64,000 bases of DNA from Paramicrobacterium agarici (GCF_002563955.1 NZ_PDJE01000001.1:1612001-1676000), one strand, 5' to 3'. Counted from the first letter of the stretch, positions 32,834 to 41,234 are shown. The notes: generated by a model from the sequence alone, not told the origin. Program-made: numbers and translations.

Positions 32834-33648
32834 GCTTGCTTCAGGCCCTGCTTATCGCGCTCGTCGTCGGAGGCGCTTACCTTGCACGACGCATCGCCGG
32901 GGATCCACAGCTCGAACGCCCCATCGTGTTGGGACCGATCGTGGGCTTGATCACGGGCGATGTGACGACAGGGATCATCGTTGGCGGAGCCCTTGAGCTT
33001 GTTTTCATCGGCGCTGCCCCGATCGGTGGCACCGCACCACCCAATGTCGCTATCGGTTCCGCGGTCGGAGTTGCCCTCGCAATCAGCTCAGGGAGCGGAA
33101 CCGCGGCCGCGCTCGTGCTCGCTGTGCCTGCCGCCGTGCTCGGCACTTTCTGCGAACTGTTTGCCAAGACCGTGTGCTCGTTCCTTGTGCACCGTGCCGA
33201 TACCGCGGCAGAAGACGCGAGGTCGACATCGATCATGACGGTCGTGTGGACAGGTAACGCAATTCACTTCTTCGCGTACGCGATCCCGACGTTCCTTGCG
33301 CTTTATTTCGGCAACAACGCCGTGCAGGGGCTCGTCGATTCTTTGAGCGATGATGTGATGAACGGCCTCAACACCGCTGCCGCAATTTTGCCGGCAGTAG
33401 GCTTTGGCATCCTCCTTTCGGTGCTGTTCAACAAGTCACTGTTCCCACTGTTCTTCGCGGGGTTCACGATTGCTGCTTTCACCAACTTCACGGTGATCGG
33501 CGTTGCACTGCTTGCAACTGCACTAGTCATCGTCATCTACCGTCGAGGACGTTCAGCCTCCCATAAGGAACTGACTGACACCCCGTCGCCGACGCCCGCC
33601 ACCGCGCCGACGCCCGAGCGGCAGCTGCCCAAGACGACCCTGAAGTGA
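32830..33648 (+). CDS. PTS mannose/sorbose-family EIIC
   Basis: This 272-residue membrane component has about seven helices. The family signature is visible as PIVLGPIVGLITGDVTTGII, followed by GGALELVFIGAAPIGGTAPP. It forms the sugar channel together with EIID. The C-terminal 30 residues are a Pro/Thr-rich cytoplasmic tail. It overlaps the EIIA gene by four bases and precedes EIID by 15 bases. A mannose-family PTS is unusual enough in actinobacteria to support acquisition of the cluster. Confidence 0.93.
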   Translation: MSLLQALLIALVVGGAYLARRIAGDPQLERPIVLGPIVGLITGDVTTGIIVGGALELVFIGAAPIGGTAPPNVAIGSAVGVALAISSGSGTAAALVLAVPAAVLGTFCELFAKTVCSFLVHRADTAAEDARSTSIMTVVWTGNAIHFFAYAIPTFLALYFGNNAVQGLVDSLSDDVMNGLNTAAAILPAVGFGILLSVLFNKSLFPLFFAGFTIAAFTNFTVIGVALLATALVIVIYRRGRSASHKELTDTPSPTPATAPTPERQLPKTTLK

Positions 33649-33663
33649 GACCGAGGCATTGTG

Positions 33664-34509
33664 ATGATTGAGAACGAAACAGTCCGAACCGACAAGACAG
33701 ATCTGAGCGAGAAAGAGCAGCGCCGCGAGATTCGCTCTCTGACTTTCCGTGGTCTGCTGCTTCAAGGTGCATTCAATTATGAGCGCTTCCAGAACCTCGG
33801 CTTCTGGTGGATCTTGCGACCGATGCTCGACCGGCTCTATCCAGATGAGAAATCGCGCTCGGCGGCTTACCGGCGGCACCTCGCATATTTCAACACGCAT
33901 CCTTGGACGCTGGGTCCGATTACTGGAATCGTCGCCACGATGGAGCACCGGCGCGCGAGCGGCGACGAAGCCGTATCGGACGAGGCAATCACCTCAGTCA
34001 AGGTCGGACTCATGGCACCGCTCGCAGGGATCGGCGACTCGTTGGTGTTCGGCACGATTCGCCCGATTTTCTCGGCGGTCTGTGCCGCTCTCGCGGTCAA
34101 TGGAAACCCGCTCGGTCCGATACTCTTCGTGCTCGGGTTGCTCGCAATTCAAATGGGCATGAGGTTCTGGGGCACGAGCCTTGGATACCGAACAGGAATG
34201 CGCTTCCTCGATCGGCTCGGCGGGAGTGAACTCGAAAAGCTCAAGGAAGGCGCAACCGTCGTCGGCTTGGCCGTGACAGGCGCGCTTGTCGCGACCCTGT
34301 TGAATGTGACGACTCCATTTGTCTATGAAAATGGGGACGCGTCGATCAGCCTTCAGGATCAGCTCGACACTGTTCTGCCGGCCGTGCTCCCGTTGGCGGC
34401 AACGTTGGCTGTTTTCTGGCTTGTTCGCAAGAGAGTCGCCCTCTGGCTCGTGCTGGTCGGTGCCGTCGTCATTGGCGTTGTTACTGGTTATTTCGGAATC
34501 CTGGCGTAA
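33664..34509 (+). CDS. PTS mannose-family EIID
   Basis: The 281-residue protein matches EIID: RSLTFRGLLLQGAFNYERFQ, then GFWWILRPMLDRLYPD, and the conserved FNTHPWTLGPITGIVATMEH and VGLMAPLAGIGDSLVFGT. These residues belong to the EIIC-EIID translocation complex. A GTG at 33661 directly precedes ATG 33664; the ATG follows GACCGAGG and is preferred. The C-terminus has two or three helices. It is followed after 2 bases by nagA. Confidence 0.93.
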   Translation: MIENETVRTDKTDLSEKEQRREIRSLTFRGLLLQGAFNYERFQNLGFWWILRPMLDRLYPDEKSRSAAYRRHLAYFNTHPWTLGPITGIVATMEHRRASGDEAVSDEAITSVKVGLMAPLAGIGDSLVFGTIRPIFSAVCAALAVNGNPLGPILFVLGLLAIQMGMRFWGTSLGYRTGMRFLDRLGGSELEKLKEGATVVGLAVTGALVATLLNVTTPFVYENGDASISLQDQLDTVLPAVLPLAATLAVFWLVRKRVALWLVLVGAVVIGVVTGYFGILA

Positions 34510-34511
34510 GC

Positions 34512-35669
34512 ATGACCGCTCGCGCGTATGTGGGAGGCAGAGTCCTCATTGACCGGGAACTCCGGAACGCGACTGTCGTCGTCGACGGATCTCTGATCAG
34601 GGACGTACTGACCGATGACCGGCATGTCGGGAACACTGAAACCATCGACGCGACCGGCCTTATTATTGCCCCGGGATTCATCGACACACATGTTCATGGA
34701 GCGCTCGGCAGAAATCTCATGGAGGCATCCTCCGACGCGGTCGATTCTGTCGGACGGTATCTCGTCTCGCAGGGAGTCACATCGTTTGTCGCCGCGACGG
34801 CAAGCGTGCCACTGACGAGCATCGAGGTCTCTTTGGCGGGACTCTCGTCATGTTCGAAGAGGTCAGGCGCTGACAACACGGCGGCACTGCTCGGGGTGCA
34901 TCTAGAAGGCCCCTTTATCAGTGCCGAGCGTCGCGGCGTTCACAGGCGCGAGTATTTGCTCGAGCCTACGGACTCCAACCTGAGCCGTGTCATGGATGCT
35001 GCCGATGGTGCTCTGAGGATATGCACCATCGCGCCAGAGCTTACGCGCGGAATTCCCGCGATTGAACGTCTCAGAGCTGACGGTGTGGTGCCCTCAATCG
35101 GACACACGGATGCCGACTACGCAGCGACGTCTCGGGCAATCCGTGCCGGTGCTCGGCGAGCGACGCACCTGTGGAACGGCATGCCTCCTGTGCACCATCG
35201 CGCACCCGGGCCCGTTGCCGCGCTCCTTGCCGACGATCGTGTCAGGGCCGAAGTCGTGGCAGACGGTATCCATATTTCTCCTGAGATGCTCGCGGCGCAC
35301 TTCGCTGTCGAGCCAATCGCCGCGCGCATGATGCTTGTAAGTGATGGTTCTGATGTGACCGGACTCGCTGACGGCCCGCAGCAACGCTGGGAAGGCACTC
35401 GCGTGACGCTCACGAACGGAGTCGCGCGTAATTCAGCGGGGACAATCGCGGGGAGCACCTCAAGCGTGTTCGATGGCGTGAGAACTCTTGCCGAGGCCGG
35501 GGTTCCACTCGCTTATGCGCTTTACTCCGCGAGCACAGTTCCGGCCGAATCACTCGGCTATACGCGGATCGGCCGGCTTAAGGTGGGCGCGAAGGCAGAT
35601 CTGGTCATGCTTGACGACGCCCTGTCGCTTCGACGCGTCGTGCTCCGAGGGAGTGAGGTCAATTTGTGA
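34512..35669 (+). CDS. nagA: N-acetylglucosamine-6-phosphate deacetylase
   Basis: This 385-residue amidohydrolase-superfamily enzyme removes acetate from N-acetylhexosamine 6-phosphate. Visible motifs are APGFIDTHVHGALG (metal His pair), LLGVHLEGPFIS (metal Glu), SIGHTDADYA, the very typical THLWNGMPPVHHRAPGP, and VSDGSDVTGL with the catalytic Asp. Its position inside a mannose-family PTS operon shows that the incoming PTS sugar is an N-acetylated amino sugar. The SIS isomerase at 27723-28874 would take the deacetylated product. No nagB gene is present in the window. Confidence 0.94.
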   Translation: MTARAYVGGRVLIDRELRNATVVVDGSLIRDVLTDDRHVGNTETIDATGLIIAPGFIDTHVHGALGRNLMEASSDAVDSVGRYLVSQGVTSFVAATASVPLTSIEVSLAGLSSCSKRSGADNTAALLGVHLEGPFISAERRGVHRREYLLEPTDSNLSRVMDAADGALRICTIAPELTRGIPAIERLRADGVVPSIGHTDADYAATSRAIRAGARRATHLWNGMPPVHHRAPGPVAALLADDRVRAEVVADGIHISPEMLAAHFAVEPIAARMMLVSDGSDVTGLADGPQQRWEGTRVTLTNGVARNSAGTIAGSTSSVFDGVRTLAEAGVPLAYALYSASTVPAESLGYTRIGRLKVGAKADLVMLDDALSLRRVVLRGSEVNL

Positions 35670-35724
35670 ACCCATGTCAACGCACTCTCGATAGCTTTAT
35701 GGAACTCACTAGGAAGGACAACGT

Positions 35725-36207
35725 ATGCGCATCTCATTGATCCGCGTCGACGACCGACTCATTCACGGCCAAGTTGTCATGGGGTGGACCCAGGCACTCG
35801 GTATTGAGCAGATTCTCGTGGCCGATGACGAGATCGCGGTCGATGAGACTCAGAAGCAACTGCTTCTCATGGCGGTTCCGGCCGGCGTCACGGCAGACGT
35901 GCTGACGATCGCCGACTCGGCGACGATTGTTAATGCATCTGATTCAGCCGTTTCGACAATGGTTCTGGTTCGCGGGCCCGCTGAGCTTGCCGCTCTGCGC
36001 AGCGCGGGCATGCCCATGTCGACGGTGAACGTCGGTAACGTGCACACCGCTCCTGAGCGCAAGCGATTGACGAAAGAAGTGCATGCGTCAGACGAAGAGA
36101 TCGGCATCTGGCGCGACCTTGCAGCAGCGGGTGTGCGCCTCGAGGCACGGTGGCTACCCAGCTCGCCCGTGACGGACTTGGGCCGACTTGTGGGGACCCA
36201 GTCTTGA
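35725..36207 (+). CDS. PTS mannose-family EIIB
   Basis: The 160-residue EIIB begins ISLIRVDDRLIHGQVVMGWT, in which His15 of LIHGQV is the phosphorylation site. VNVGNVHTAPERKRLTKEVH is the other conserved stretch. It passes phosphate from EIIA to the sugar bound in EIIC/EIID. ATG 35725 follows AGGAAGGAC. It is separated from nagA by 55 bases and its stop overlaps the GntR start (TTGA). All four PTS parts are thus present, although split by nagA. Confidence 0.93.
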   Translation: MRISLIRVDDRLIHGQVVMGWTQALGIEQILVADDEIAVDETQKQLLLMAVPAGVTADVLTIADSATIVNASDSAVSTMVLVRGPAELAALRSAGMPMSTVNVGNVHTAPERKRLTKEVHASDEEIGIWRDLAAAGVRLEARWLPSSPVTDLGRLVGTQS

Positions 36208-36893
36208 GCGAGATTGCGGAGCAACCGAGCCCTGTCGTGGTGCGAGGCTCGACCCTGCGTACGCAGGTGAGGAACGCAATCGAGGATCTCATTGTGTACG
36301 GAACGCTCTCTCCGGGAGAGCACGTCGTTGAAGGCGCTTTGGCTGAGCGGCTTGGCGTGAGCAGGCAGCCAGTGCGTGAATCGCTCCAGATGCTGGCTGG
36401 GGCAGGCTTTATCAACCTTGTGCCGGGGCGCGGGGCTTTCGTGCACCGTCCGACTCCCCGAGAAGTTATGGAAGTGTTTCATGTGCGGGCGGTGCTCGAG
36501 GCAGATAGTGCAGCGCTTGCTGCACGTTCCATCGAGCCGGTCGTTCTCGATCAGCTTTCGGAGATCGTCGCGAACGGCACCCGCTTGGCCGCTGACCGAG
36601 GTTCTACGGAGAGTGCCGACGGTGATTCTCGGACGCTCCTCGAGCTCAACACGACATTTCACGATCTCATTACAGCAGCGGGGGGAAACCGCGTATCGAG
36701 ACGTATTCTTGATGACCTAGAGCGAAGAATTGCGTGGTTCCTCGCCACGATCATTGCGGGCCGCGCGGCCTCATCTTGGTCCGAGCACGCTTCGATCCTC
36801 GAGGCTTTGTGCGCTGGTGACGCGCAAGAGGCCTCCGAACGCACCCGCGCACATATCCTCCGTTCGCTCGAGCTGATCGAATTCGCGATCTGA
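36204..36893 (+). CDS. GntR family regulator (FCD subfamily)
   Basis: The roughly 229-residue regulator has a winged helix with TLRTQVRNAIEDLIVYGTLS and ERLGVSRQPVRESLQMLAGA, then an all-helical FCD ligand domain with VRAVLEADSAALAA and a late HDLITAAGGN segment. The frame opens at 36150, but TTG 36204 overlaps the EIIB stop and follows GGGGACCC, so it is preferred. It ends the PTS operon and probably regulates it through the TGTATACA site before EIIA. The inducer may be a sugar acid or sugar phosphate. Confidence 0.85.
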   Translation: MSEIAEQPSPVVVRGSTLRTQVRNAIEDLIVYGTLSPGEHVVEGALAERLGVSRQPVRESLQMLAGAGFINLVPGRGAFVHRPTPREVMEVFHVRAVLEADSAALAARSIEPVVLDQLSEIVANGTRLAADRGSTESADGDSRTLLELNTTFHDLITAAGGNRVSRRILDDLERRIAWFLATIIAGRAASSWSEHASILEALCAGDAQEASERTRAHILRSLELIEFAI

Positions 36894-36930
36894 CAAATTT
36901 CGACTCTCACGTCAACACTTCTGGACTCTT

Positions 36931-37707
36931 GTGACCTTCTTCGACTATGCCTTGCTGTGTGTGTCTGCGCTCGTAGCAGGTTCCATTAATGGCGCGATCG
37001 GCTCCGGCTCGCTTGTCACTCTCCCTGTGCTGCTGGCAGTGGGCGTTGAGCCTACGGCGGCGATCGCAACGAATACGATCGCAATGGTGCTCTCGGCCTT
37101 CGGCGGCACGCTTGCGAATCGCAAGCAGCTTCTCGCGGAGAAGCGTGAAATTGCACCGTTGACCGTGATCGCGATCATTGGAGGAGCTCTTGGCGCCGTC
37201 CTCCTTCTCGTGACCTCCCCGGACGCCATTCACTTTGTTGTCCTCGTCCTGCTCACCGTCGCGTTGGTTATGGTTGTGGCTCAGCCGATCATCGCTCGTT
37301 GGCTGAGTCGACGTGCGGGAGAGGCGCCGCAGTTTCCCTACCGAGGCATTGCTACCCGCATCGGGGCGTTCTTCACGTCCATTTACGGCGGCTACTTCGC
37401 GGCGGCACAAGGCGTACTTCTGCTTGGGATCTTGGGGATTACAACTCGTCGACCGATTCGCGATATCAATGGCGTTAAGAATCTCCTGACTCTTACCGTC
37501 AATGTGACGGCTGCGCTAGCCTTCTCCGTCACGGCCGTACTGGGCGGCGTGGACGTCAGGTGGCTTGCCGTTGCTGTTATGGCTGGAGCCGCATTGATTG
37601 GCGGGTATCAGGGCGCTTCACTTGCCAAGCGTCTACCAGATCTGCTCTTGCGCGCACTCGTTGTTGTCGTCGCCATTGTCAGCCTTACCCATGCTGCAAT
37701 GACGTGA
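36931..37707 (+). CDS. TSUP (TauE/SafE) family membrane exporter
   Basis: The 258-residue membrane protein has about eight helices and the paired TSUP signature: AGSINGAIGSGSLVTLPVLL in the first half and GAFFTSIYGGYFAAAQGVLL with LGILGI in the second. Family members move sulfite, sulfoacetate or other small organic anions. GTG 36931 has only a weak ribosome site. It follows the GntR gene by 37 bases and may be co-transcribed with the PTS operon. Whether it exports an anion made during catabolism, such as acetate or sulfite, is open. Confidence 0.87.
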   Translation: MTFFDYALLCVSALVAGSINGAIGSGSLVTLPVLLAVGVEPTAAIATNTIAMVLSAFGGTLANRKQLLAEKREIAPLTVIAIIGGALGAVLLLVTSPDAIHFVVLVLLTVALVMVVAQPIIARWLSRRAGEAPQFPYRGIATRIGAFFTSIYGGYFAAAQGVLLLGILGITTRRPIRDINGVKNLLTLTVNVTAALAFSVTAVLGGVDVRWLAVAVMAGAALIGGYQGASLAKRLPDLLLRALVVVVAIVSLTHAAMT

Positions 37708-37931
37708 CGACACCGACTCATATTCCTCTTCCACATTTAAGTTTCACATCCGCTCGAGCACCTAGGTAGAAACACTCACGCTTCTGAGAGCTTCTCGCCC
37801 GAGGTGTACACGCCGCGACGTACCCTTTATATGGAGGAGCGCGGCGCCGCAGAATCCTGTCGAGCGAACCTTGTTCGCATGATTGACATTGCTGCCACCG
37901 CATCCTAATCTTTTCGGTAAGCAATATTTAG

Positions 37932-37948
37932 CTTTCACATTGTGAAAG
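37932..37948. promoter_or_regulatory. CTTTCAC-ATT-GTGAAAG palindrome
   Basis: A perfect 7-bp-arm dyad lies 20 bases before the start of the CitE-like lyase gene, in an AT-rich stretch. It is a good operator candidate for that gene; the binding protein is unknown. Confidence 0.6.
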
Positions 37949-37967
37949 TGGCGAGGTAGGTTCAGGA

Positions 37968-38864
37968 ATGAGTTCACAGGGTGACGCTGTCGTCGCGGCT
38001 GCTTCGAATGAGGGCCCGGGGGCGGTGCGCCGGACCCGATCGGTTCCGGCGAAGCTTGCGCGCTCATGGCTGCTCGTTCCCGCCACCAAACCGGAGGTCT
38101 TCAGCGACGCCGACCGCAGCGCGGCCGACGGAATCATTCTCGACATCGAAGACGCCGTCGACCCGTCGCGCAAGCCACAAGCGCGCGACGCCGTGGTCGA
38201 GTGGCTGAGCTCGGGCGGCGAAGCCTGGGTGCGCGTCAACGACGCCTCATCGGAATTCTGGGGTGAAGACCTCGCCGCCCTGCGCGACGCGCCCGGTCTG
38301 CAGGGTGTCATGCTCGCCAAGACCGAGACGCCACGTCAGGTCGAGGACACGTTTCGCAATCTGAGGAACAGCTTTCCCGTGATCGCGCTCGTTGAATCGG
38401 CGGTCGGCATCGAATCGGCAACGGATATCGCGCGGGCCGACGGAGCGTTCCGGCTTGCCTTCGGCAGCGGAGACTTCCGTCGCGACACGGGAATGTCAGC
38501 TGACAAGGAGGCCATGGCATACCCACGCGCCAAGCTCGTCGTCGCCAGCCGCTGCGGAAACCTGCCCGGGCCGATCGACGGACCGACCGTCGGATCGAGC
38601 CACCCTGTGTTGCGCGAGCAGTCCGCCACGACCGTGAGCATGGGGATGACCGGCAAGCTCTGCCTCGATGTGGAGCAGGTTCCCGTGATCAACGAGGTCA
38701 TCAGTCCGACGCCGACCGATGTGGCCTGGGCGAACGGCTTCCTCGCCGACTTCGAGGCGCGCGGTTGCGTGATCCGCGACGGCAGTGACCTTCCCCGACT
38801 GGGGCGTGCTCGGAAGATCGCCGAGCTCGCCGACGCATTCAACGTGTCGGCCCCCGCAACGTAG
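37968..38864 (+). CDS. HpcH/HpaI aldolase / citrate lyase beta-like protein
   Basis: The 298-residue TIM-barrel protein resembles CitE-type CoA-ester lyases. The start motif RSWLLVPATKPEVFSDADRS leads into ADGIILDIEDAVDPSRK, with the metal-binding Glu-Asp pair. WVRVNDASSEF, GVMLAKTETP and IALVESAVGIESATDIARAD follow, then RLAFGSGDFRRDTGM. Family enzymes cleave or form C-C bonds of acyl-CoA thioesters such as malyl- or citramalyl-CoA. ATG 37968 follows TTCAGGA. The palindrome upstream and a 30-base gap to the peroxiredoxin gene suggest a small operon. A glyoxylate-related reaction would fit the nearby genes but is unproven. Confidence 0.82.
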   Translation: MSSQGDAVVAAASNEGPGAVRRTRSVPAKLARSWLLVPATKPEVFSDADRSAADGIILDIEDAVDPSRKPQARDAVVEWLSSGGEAWVRVNDASSEFWGEDLAALRDAPGLQGVMLAKTETPRQVEDTFRNLRNSFPVIALVESAVGIESATDIARADGAFRLAFGSGDFRRDTGMSADKEAMAYPRAKLVVASRCGNLPGPIDGPTVGSSHPVLREQSATTVSMGMTGKLCLDVEQVPVINEVISPTPTDVAWANGFLADFEARGCVIRDGSDLPRLGRARKIAELADAFNVSAPAT

Positions 38865-38894
38865 ACCGCGCTCACGCGCATAAAGGAGATGTCA

Positions 38895-39368
38895 ATGACG
38901 AAACAGCTCAGCACCGGGGACACCGCTCCCGACTTCACCCTGCCCGGCGTGGATGGCAAGGACGTGTCGCTCAGCGACTTTCGCGGCCGCGACGTCGTCG
39001 TCTATTTCTACCCGAAGGCGGAGACACCCGGATGCACGACAGAGGCCTGCGACTTCCGCGACAATCTCGCGTCGCTTCGCGGTGCGGGATACGAAGTCAT
39101 TGGAATCTCGGCGGACCCCGTCGACGCCATCGCGTCGTTCGCAAAGAACCACGACCTCGTCTTTCCGCTGCTCTCGGATGCCGGAGCGGCGACGGCGAAG
39201 GAGTACGGGGCGTGGGGTGAGAAGGTCATCAATGGCACCGCCATGGTCGGAATTCTGCGCTCGACGATCGTCGTCGACAAGGCCGGAGCCGTCTCGCGCG
39301 CGGAGTACAACGTGCACGCCGACGGCCACGTTGCGGCGCTGCGGCGCGAGCTGGGAGTCGACGCGTAA
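38895..39368 (+). CDS. bcp: Thioredoxin-dependent peroxiredoxin (Bcp/PrxQ type)
   Basis: The 157-residue peroxidase has [20 protein letters not shown] and the active site [17 protein letters not shown], with peroxidatic Cys and a resolving Cys five residues later as in Bcp/PrxQ. It reduces H2O2 and organic peroxides using thioredoxin. ATG 38895 lies 6 nt after AAAGGAG; ATG 38889 is too close. It sits directly upstream of the urate-degradation genes, where uricase makes one H2O2 per urate, so a local protective role is plausible. Confidence 0.95.
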   Translation: MTKQLSTGDTAPDFTLPGVDGKDVSLSDFRGRDVVVYFYPKAETPGCTTEACDFRDNLASLRGAGYEVIGISADPVDAIASFAKNHDLVFPLLSDAGAATAKEYGAWGEKVINGTAMVGILRSTIVVDKAGAVSRAEYNVHADGHVAALRRELGVDA

Positions 39369-39430
39369 ACACACCCGGGTCTCGTCTTGACAAGGCCCGG
39401 GCTTCCGGCTTGAATTATTGAAAATGAAAT

Positions 39431-39455
39431 AGATATTCCGAACTGTGGAATATCT
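39431..39455. promoter_or_regulatory. AGATATTCC-N7-GGAATATCT palindrome before uraD
   Basis: Perfect 9-bp arms at 39431-39439 and 39447-39455 lie 16 bases before the uraD start. TTGAAT (39410-39415) upstream with GATATT inside the dyad could be -35 and -10. This looks like the operator of the urate operon. Confidence 0.7.
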
Positions 39456-39471
39456 GGCTAGAGGATCAACG

Positions 39472-39966
39472 ATGCAACTCGAGCAGTTCAACCAGCTTTC
39501 CGACGACGACGCACTGGACGTTCTGCGACCCTGCCTGGACATCGAACGGTGGGGCAGGGCGATCAGTGTCGAGCGCCCGTTCGCGAGCCGCGCGCAGCTT
39601 ATCGCCTTCGCCACGGAGGCGGCATCGCCCTTCACCGAAGCAGAGCTCGAGCGCGCGCTCTCGCATCACCCGAGGATCGGCGAGCGTGCCGAGGGCGAGG
39701 GTGCCGAAGCATCCATGTCGCGATCGGAGCAGGCGGGCGTCGACACCTCGGACGCCACCGCACACGCTCTCGCTGAGGGCAACAAAGCATACGAAGCGAG
39801 ATTCGACCGCGTCTTTCTGATTCGGGCGGCCGGGCGCAGCTCTGAGGAGATTCTTGCTGCGCTCACTGCACGCCTCGGACATACTGCCGAAGAGGAACAG
39901 GCGATCGTCGACCACCAGCTGCGCGAGATCGCAGCGCTTCGACTAGAAGGAGTAGTGAGCGCATGA
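39472..39966 (+). CDS. uraD: 2-oxo-4-hydroxy-4-carboxy-5-ureidoimidazoline decarboxylase
   Basis: This 164-residue OHCU decarboxylase carries out the third step from urate to S-allantoin. Conserved features are FNQLSDDDALDVLRPCLDI, the catalytic region ALSHHPRIGERAEG with the essential His, EGNKAYEARFDRVFLIRAAG and RLGHTAEEEQAIVDHQLREI. ATG 39472 follows AGAGGA; the GTG at 39445 would put the operator inside the gene. It overlaps the HIU hydrolase gene by four bases, and uricase follows. The set converts urate fully to S-allantoin. Confidence 0.94.
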   Translation: MQLEQFNQLSDDDALDVLRPCLDIERWGRAISVERPFASRAQLIAFATEAASPFTEAELERALSHHPRIGERAEGEGAEASMSRSEQAGVDTSDATAHALAEGNKAYEARFDRVFLIRAAGRSSEEILAALTARLGHTAEEEQAIVDHQLREIAALRLEGVVSA

Positions 39967-40304
39967 GCGTCTCGCACGTGACCACCCATATTCTGGACAC
40001 GATGGTCGGCGCGCCGGCCACCGGGGTCTCCGTTGTTCTTGAAGCCCAGAACGGCGAGACCTGGGGCCAGGTAGCCACGGGCTTCACCGATGCTGACGGG
40101 CGGGTGAAAGATCTGGGCCCTGAGCGACTCGACTCCGGTACATACCGGCTGCGGTTCGACACGGGCGCCTACTTCGCCGGCATCTCCCAGGACACCTTCT
40201 TTCCGGAGGTCTCGTTGACGTTCTCCGTCAACAGTGAGCAGGCGCACTATCACGTGCCGCTTCTGCTCAGTCCGTTCGCCTATTCAACATATCGAGGGAG
40301 CTGA
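39963..40304 (+). CDS. uraH: 5-hydroxyisourate hydrolase (transthyretin-like)
   Basis: The 113-residue protein is a transthyretin-related HIU hydrolase. The active-site residues are visible: His in VTTHILDTMVGAPA, Arg in YRLRFDTGAYF, His in HYHVPLLLSPFAY and the invariant C-terminal tail STYRGS. It opens 5-hydroxyisourate, the product of uricase, to OHCU. It overlaps uraD by ATGA and uricase starts one base after its stop, so the three enzymes are translated together. Confidence 0.96.
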   Translation: MSVSHVTTHILDTMVGAPATGVSVVLEAQNGETWGQVATGFTDADGRVKDLGPERLDSGTYRLRFDTGAYFAGISQDTFFPEVSLTFSVNSEQAHYHVPLLLSPFAYSTYRGS

Positions 40305-40305
40305 C

Positions 40306-41199
40306 ATGAGCAACGTCATTCTCGGCAAGAATCAGTACGGCAAGGCAGAAGTGCGGGTGGTGCGCGTCAAGCGGGACACCGACCGGCACGAGATAGCCGA
40401 TCTCAACGTCACCAGCCAGCTGCGCGGTGACTTCGAGACCGTGCACACGGAGGGCGACAACGCCCACTGCCTGCCGACCGACACGCAGAAGAACACGGTC
40501 TTCGCATTCGCGAAGAAGGGTATCTCGTCGCCCGAGGACTTTCTGCTTGGACTGGCCGAGCACTTCACGAGCGGCTGGGACTGGATCACCGGCGGCCGGT
40601 GGGAGGCCGAGCAGTACTCGTGGGATCGCATTCTCGTCAACGGCGAAGAGCACGACCACTCGTTCGTGCGCAACGGCAGCGAGACGCGCACGGCCGTCGT
40701 CGTCGGTGACGGCGACACGCGCACGGTCATTGGCGGGCTGCACAGTCTCACGGTGCTGAAGTCGACCGGCAGCGAGTTCGTGGGCTACGAGAAAGACAAA
40801 TACACCACGCTTCCCGAAGCAACTGATCGCATTCTCGCGACCGACGTCGCGGTGCGCTGGCGCTACAACACGACAGACCTCGACTGGAACGCCACGTACG
40901 ACAGCGTGAAGGCTCTGCTGCTCGAGGGCTTTGCCGAGAAGCACTCGACGGCACTGCAGCAGACGCTGTTCCAGATGGGGGAGAAGGTGCTGAACGCGCA
41001 CCCCGAGATCGACGAGCTGAAGTTCTCGATGCCCAACAAGCACCACTTCGTCGTCGACCTCGAGCCGTTCGGCCTTGAGAACCCCAACGAGGTGTTCTTC
41101 GCGGCCGACCGTCCCTATGGACTCATCGAGGCAACGGTGCAGCGTGAGGGCGCTGCGCTCGATGAGAAGGCCTGGGAGGGCATCGCCGGCTTCTGCTGA
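40306..41199 (+). CDS. Urate oxidase (uricase)
   Basis: The 297-residue cofactor-free uricase oxidises urate with O2 to 5-hydroxyisourate and H2O2. Family motifs are LGKNQYGKAEVRVVRV, the catalytic LPTDTQKNTVFAFAKKG with the Thr of the charge relay, SLTVLKSTGSEFVGY and, near the C-terminus, NPNEVFFAADRPYG. ATG 40306 follows GAGGGA. Two tandem T-fold domains are of normal length. A strong hairpin follows its stop. Confidence 0.96.
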   Translation: MSNVILGKNQYGKAEVRVVRVKRDTDRHEIADLNVTSQLRGDFETVHTEGDNAHCLPTDTQKNTVFAFAKKGISSPEDFLLGLAEHFTSGWDWITGGRWEAEQYSWDRILVNGEEHDHSFVRNGSETRTAVVVGDGDTRTVIGGLHSLTVLKSTGSEFVGYEKDKYTTLPEATDRILATDVAVRWRYNTTDLDWNATYDSVKALLLEGFAEKHSTALQQTLFQMGEKVLNAHPEIDELKFSMPNKHHFVVDLEPFGLENPNEVFFAADRPYGLIEATVQREGAALDEKAWEGIAGFC

Positions 41200-41206
41200 T
41201 CGGGCG

Positions 41207-41234
41207 ACGCCCCGGGGTGAAAACTCCGGGGCGT
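41207..41234. terminator. GC-rich hairpin after the uricase gene
   Basis: ACGCCCCGGGGT (41207-41218) pairs with ACTCCGGGGCGT (41223-41234) with one wobble around a GAAA tetraloop. There is no T-tract. It probably ends the urate operon or stabilises its mRNA. Confidence 0.7.

Noticed and set aside
37831-37908. 25-codon frame before the CitE-like gene
   Set aside because: There is no ribosome site or recognised leader-peptide pattern; the ATG is probably chance.
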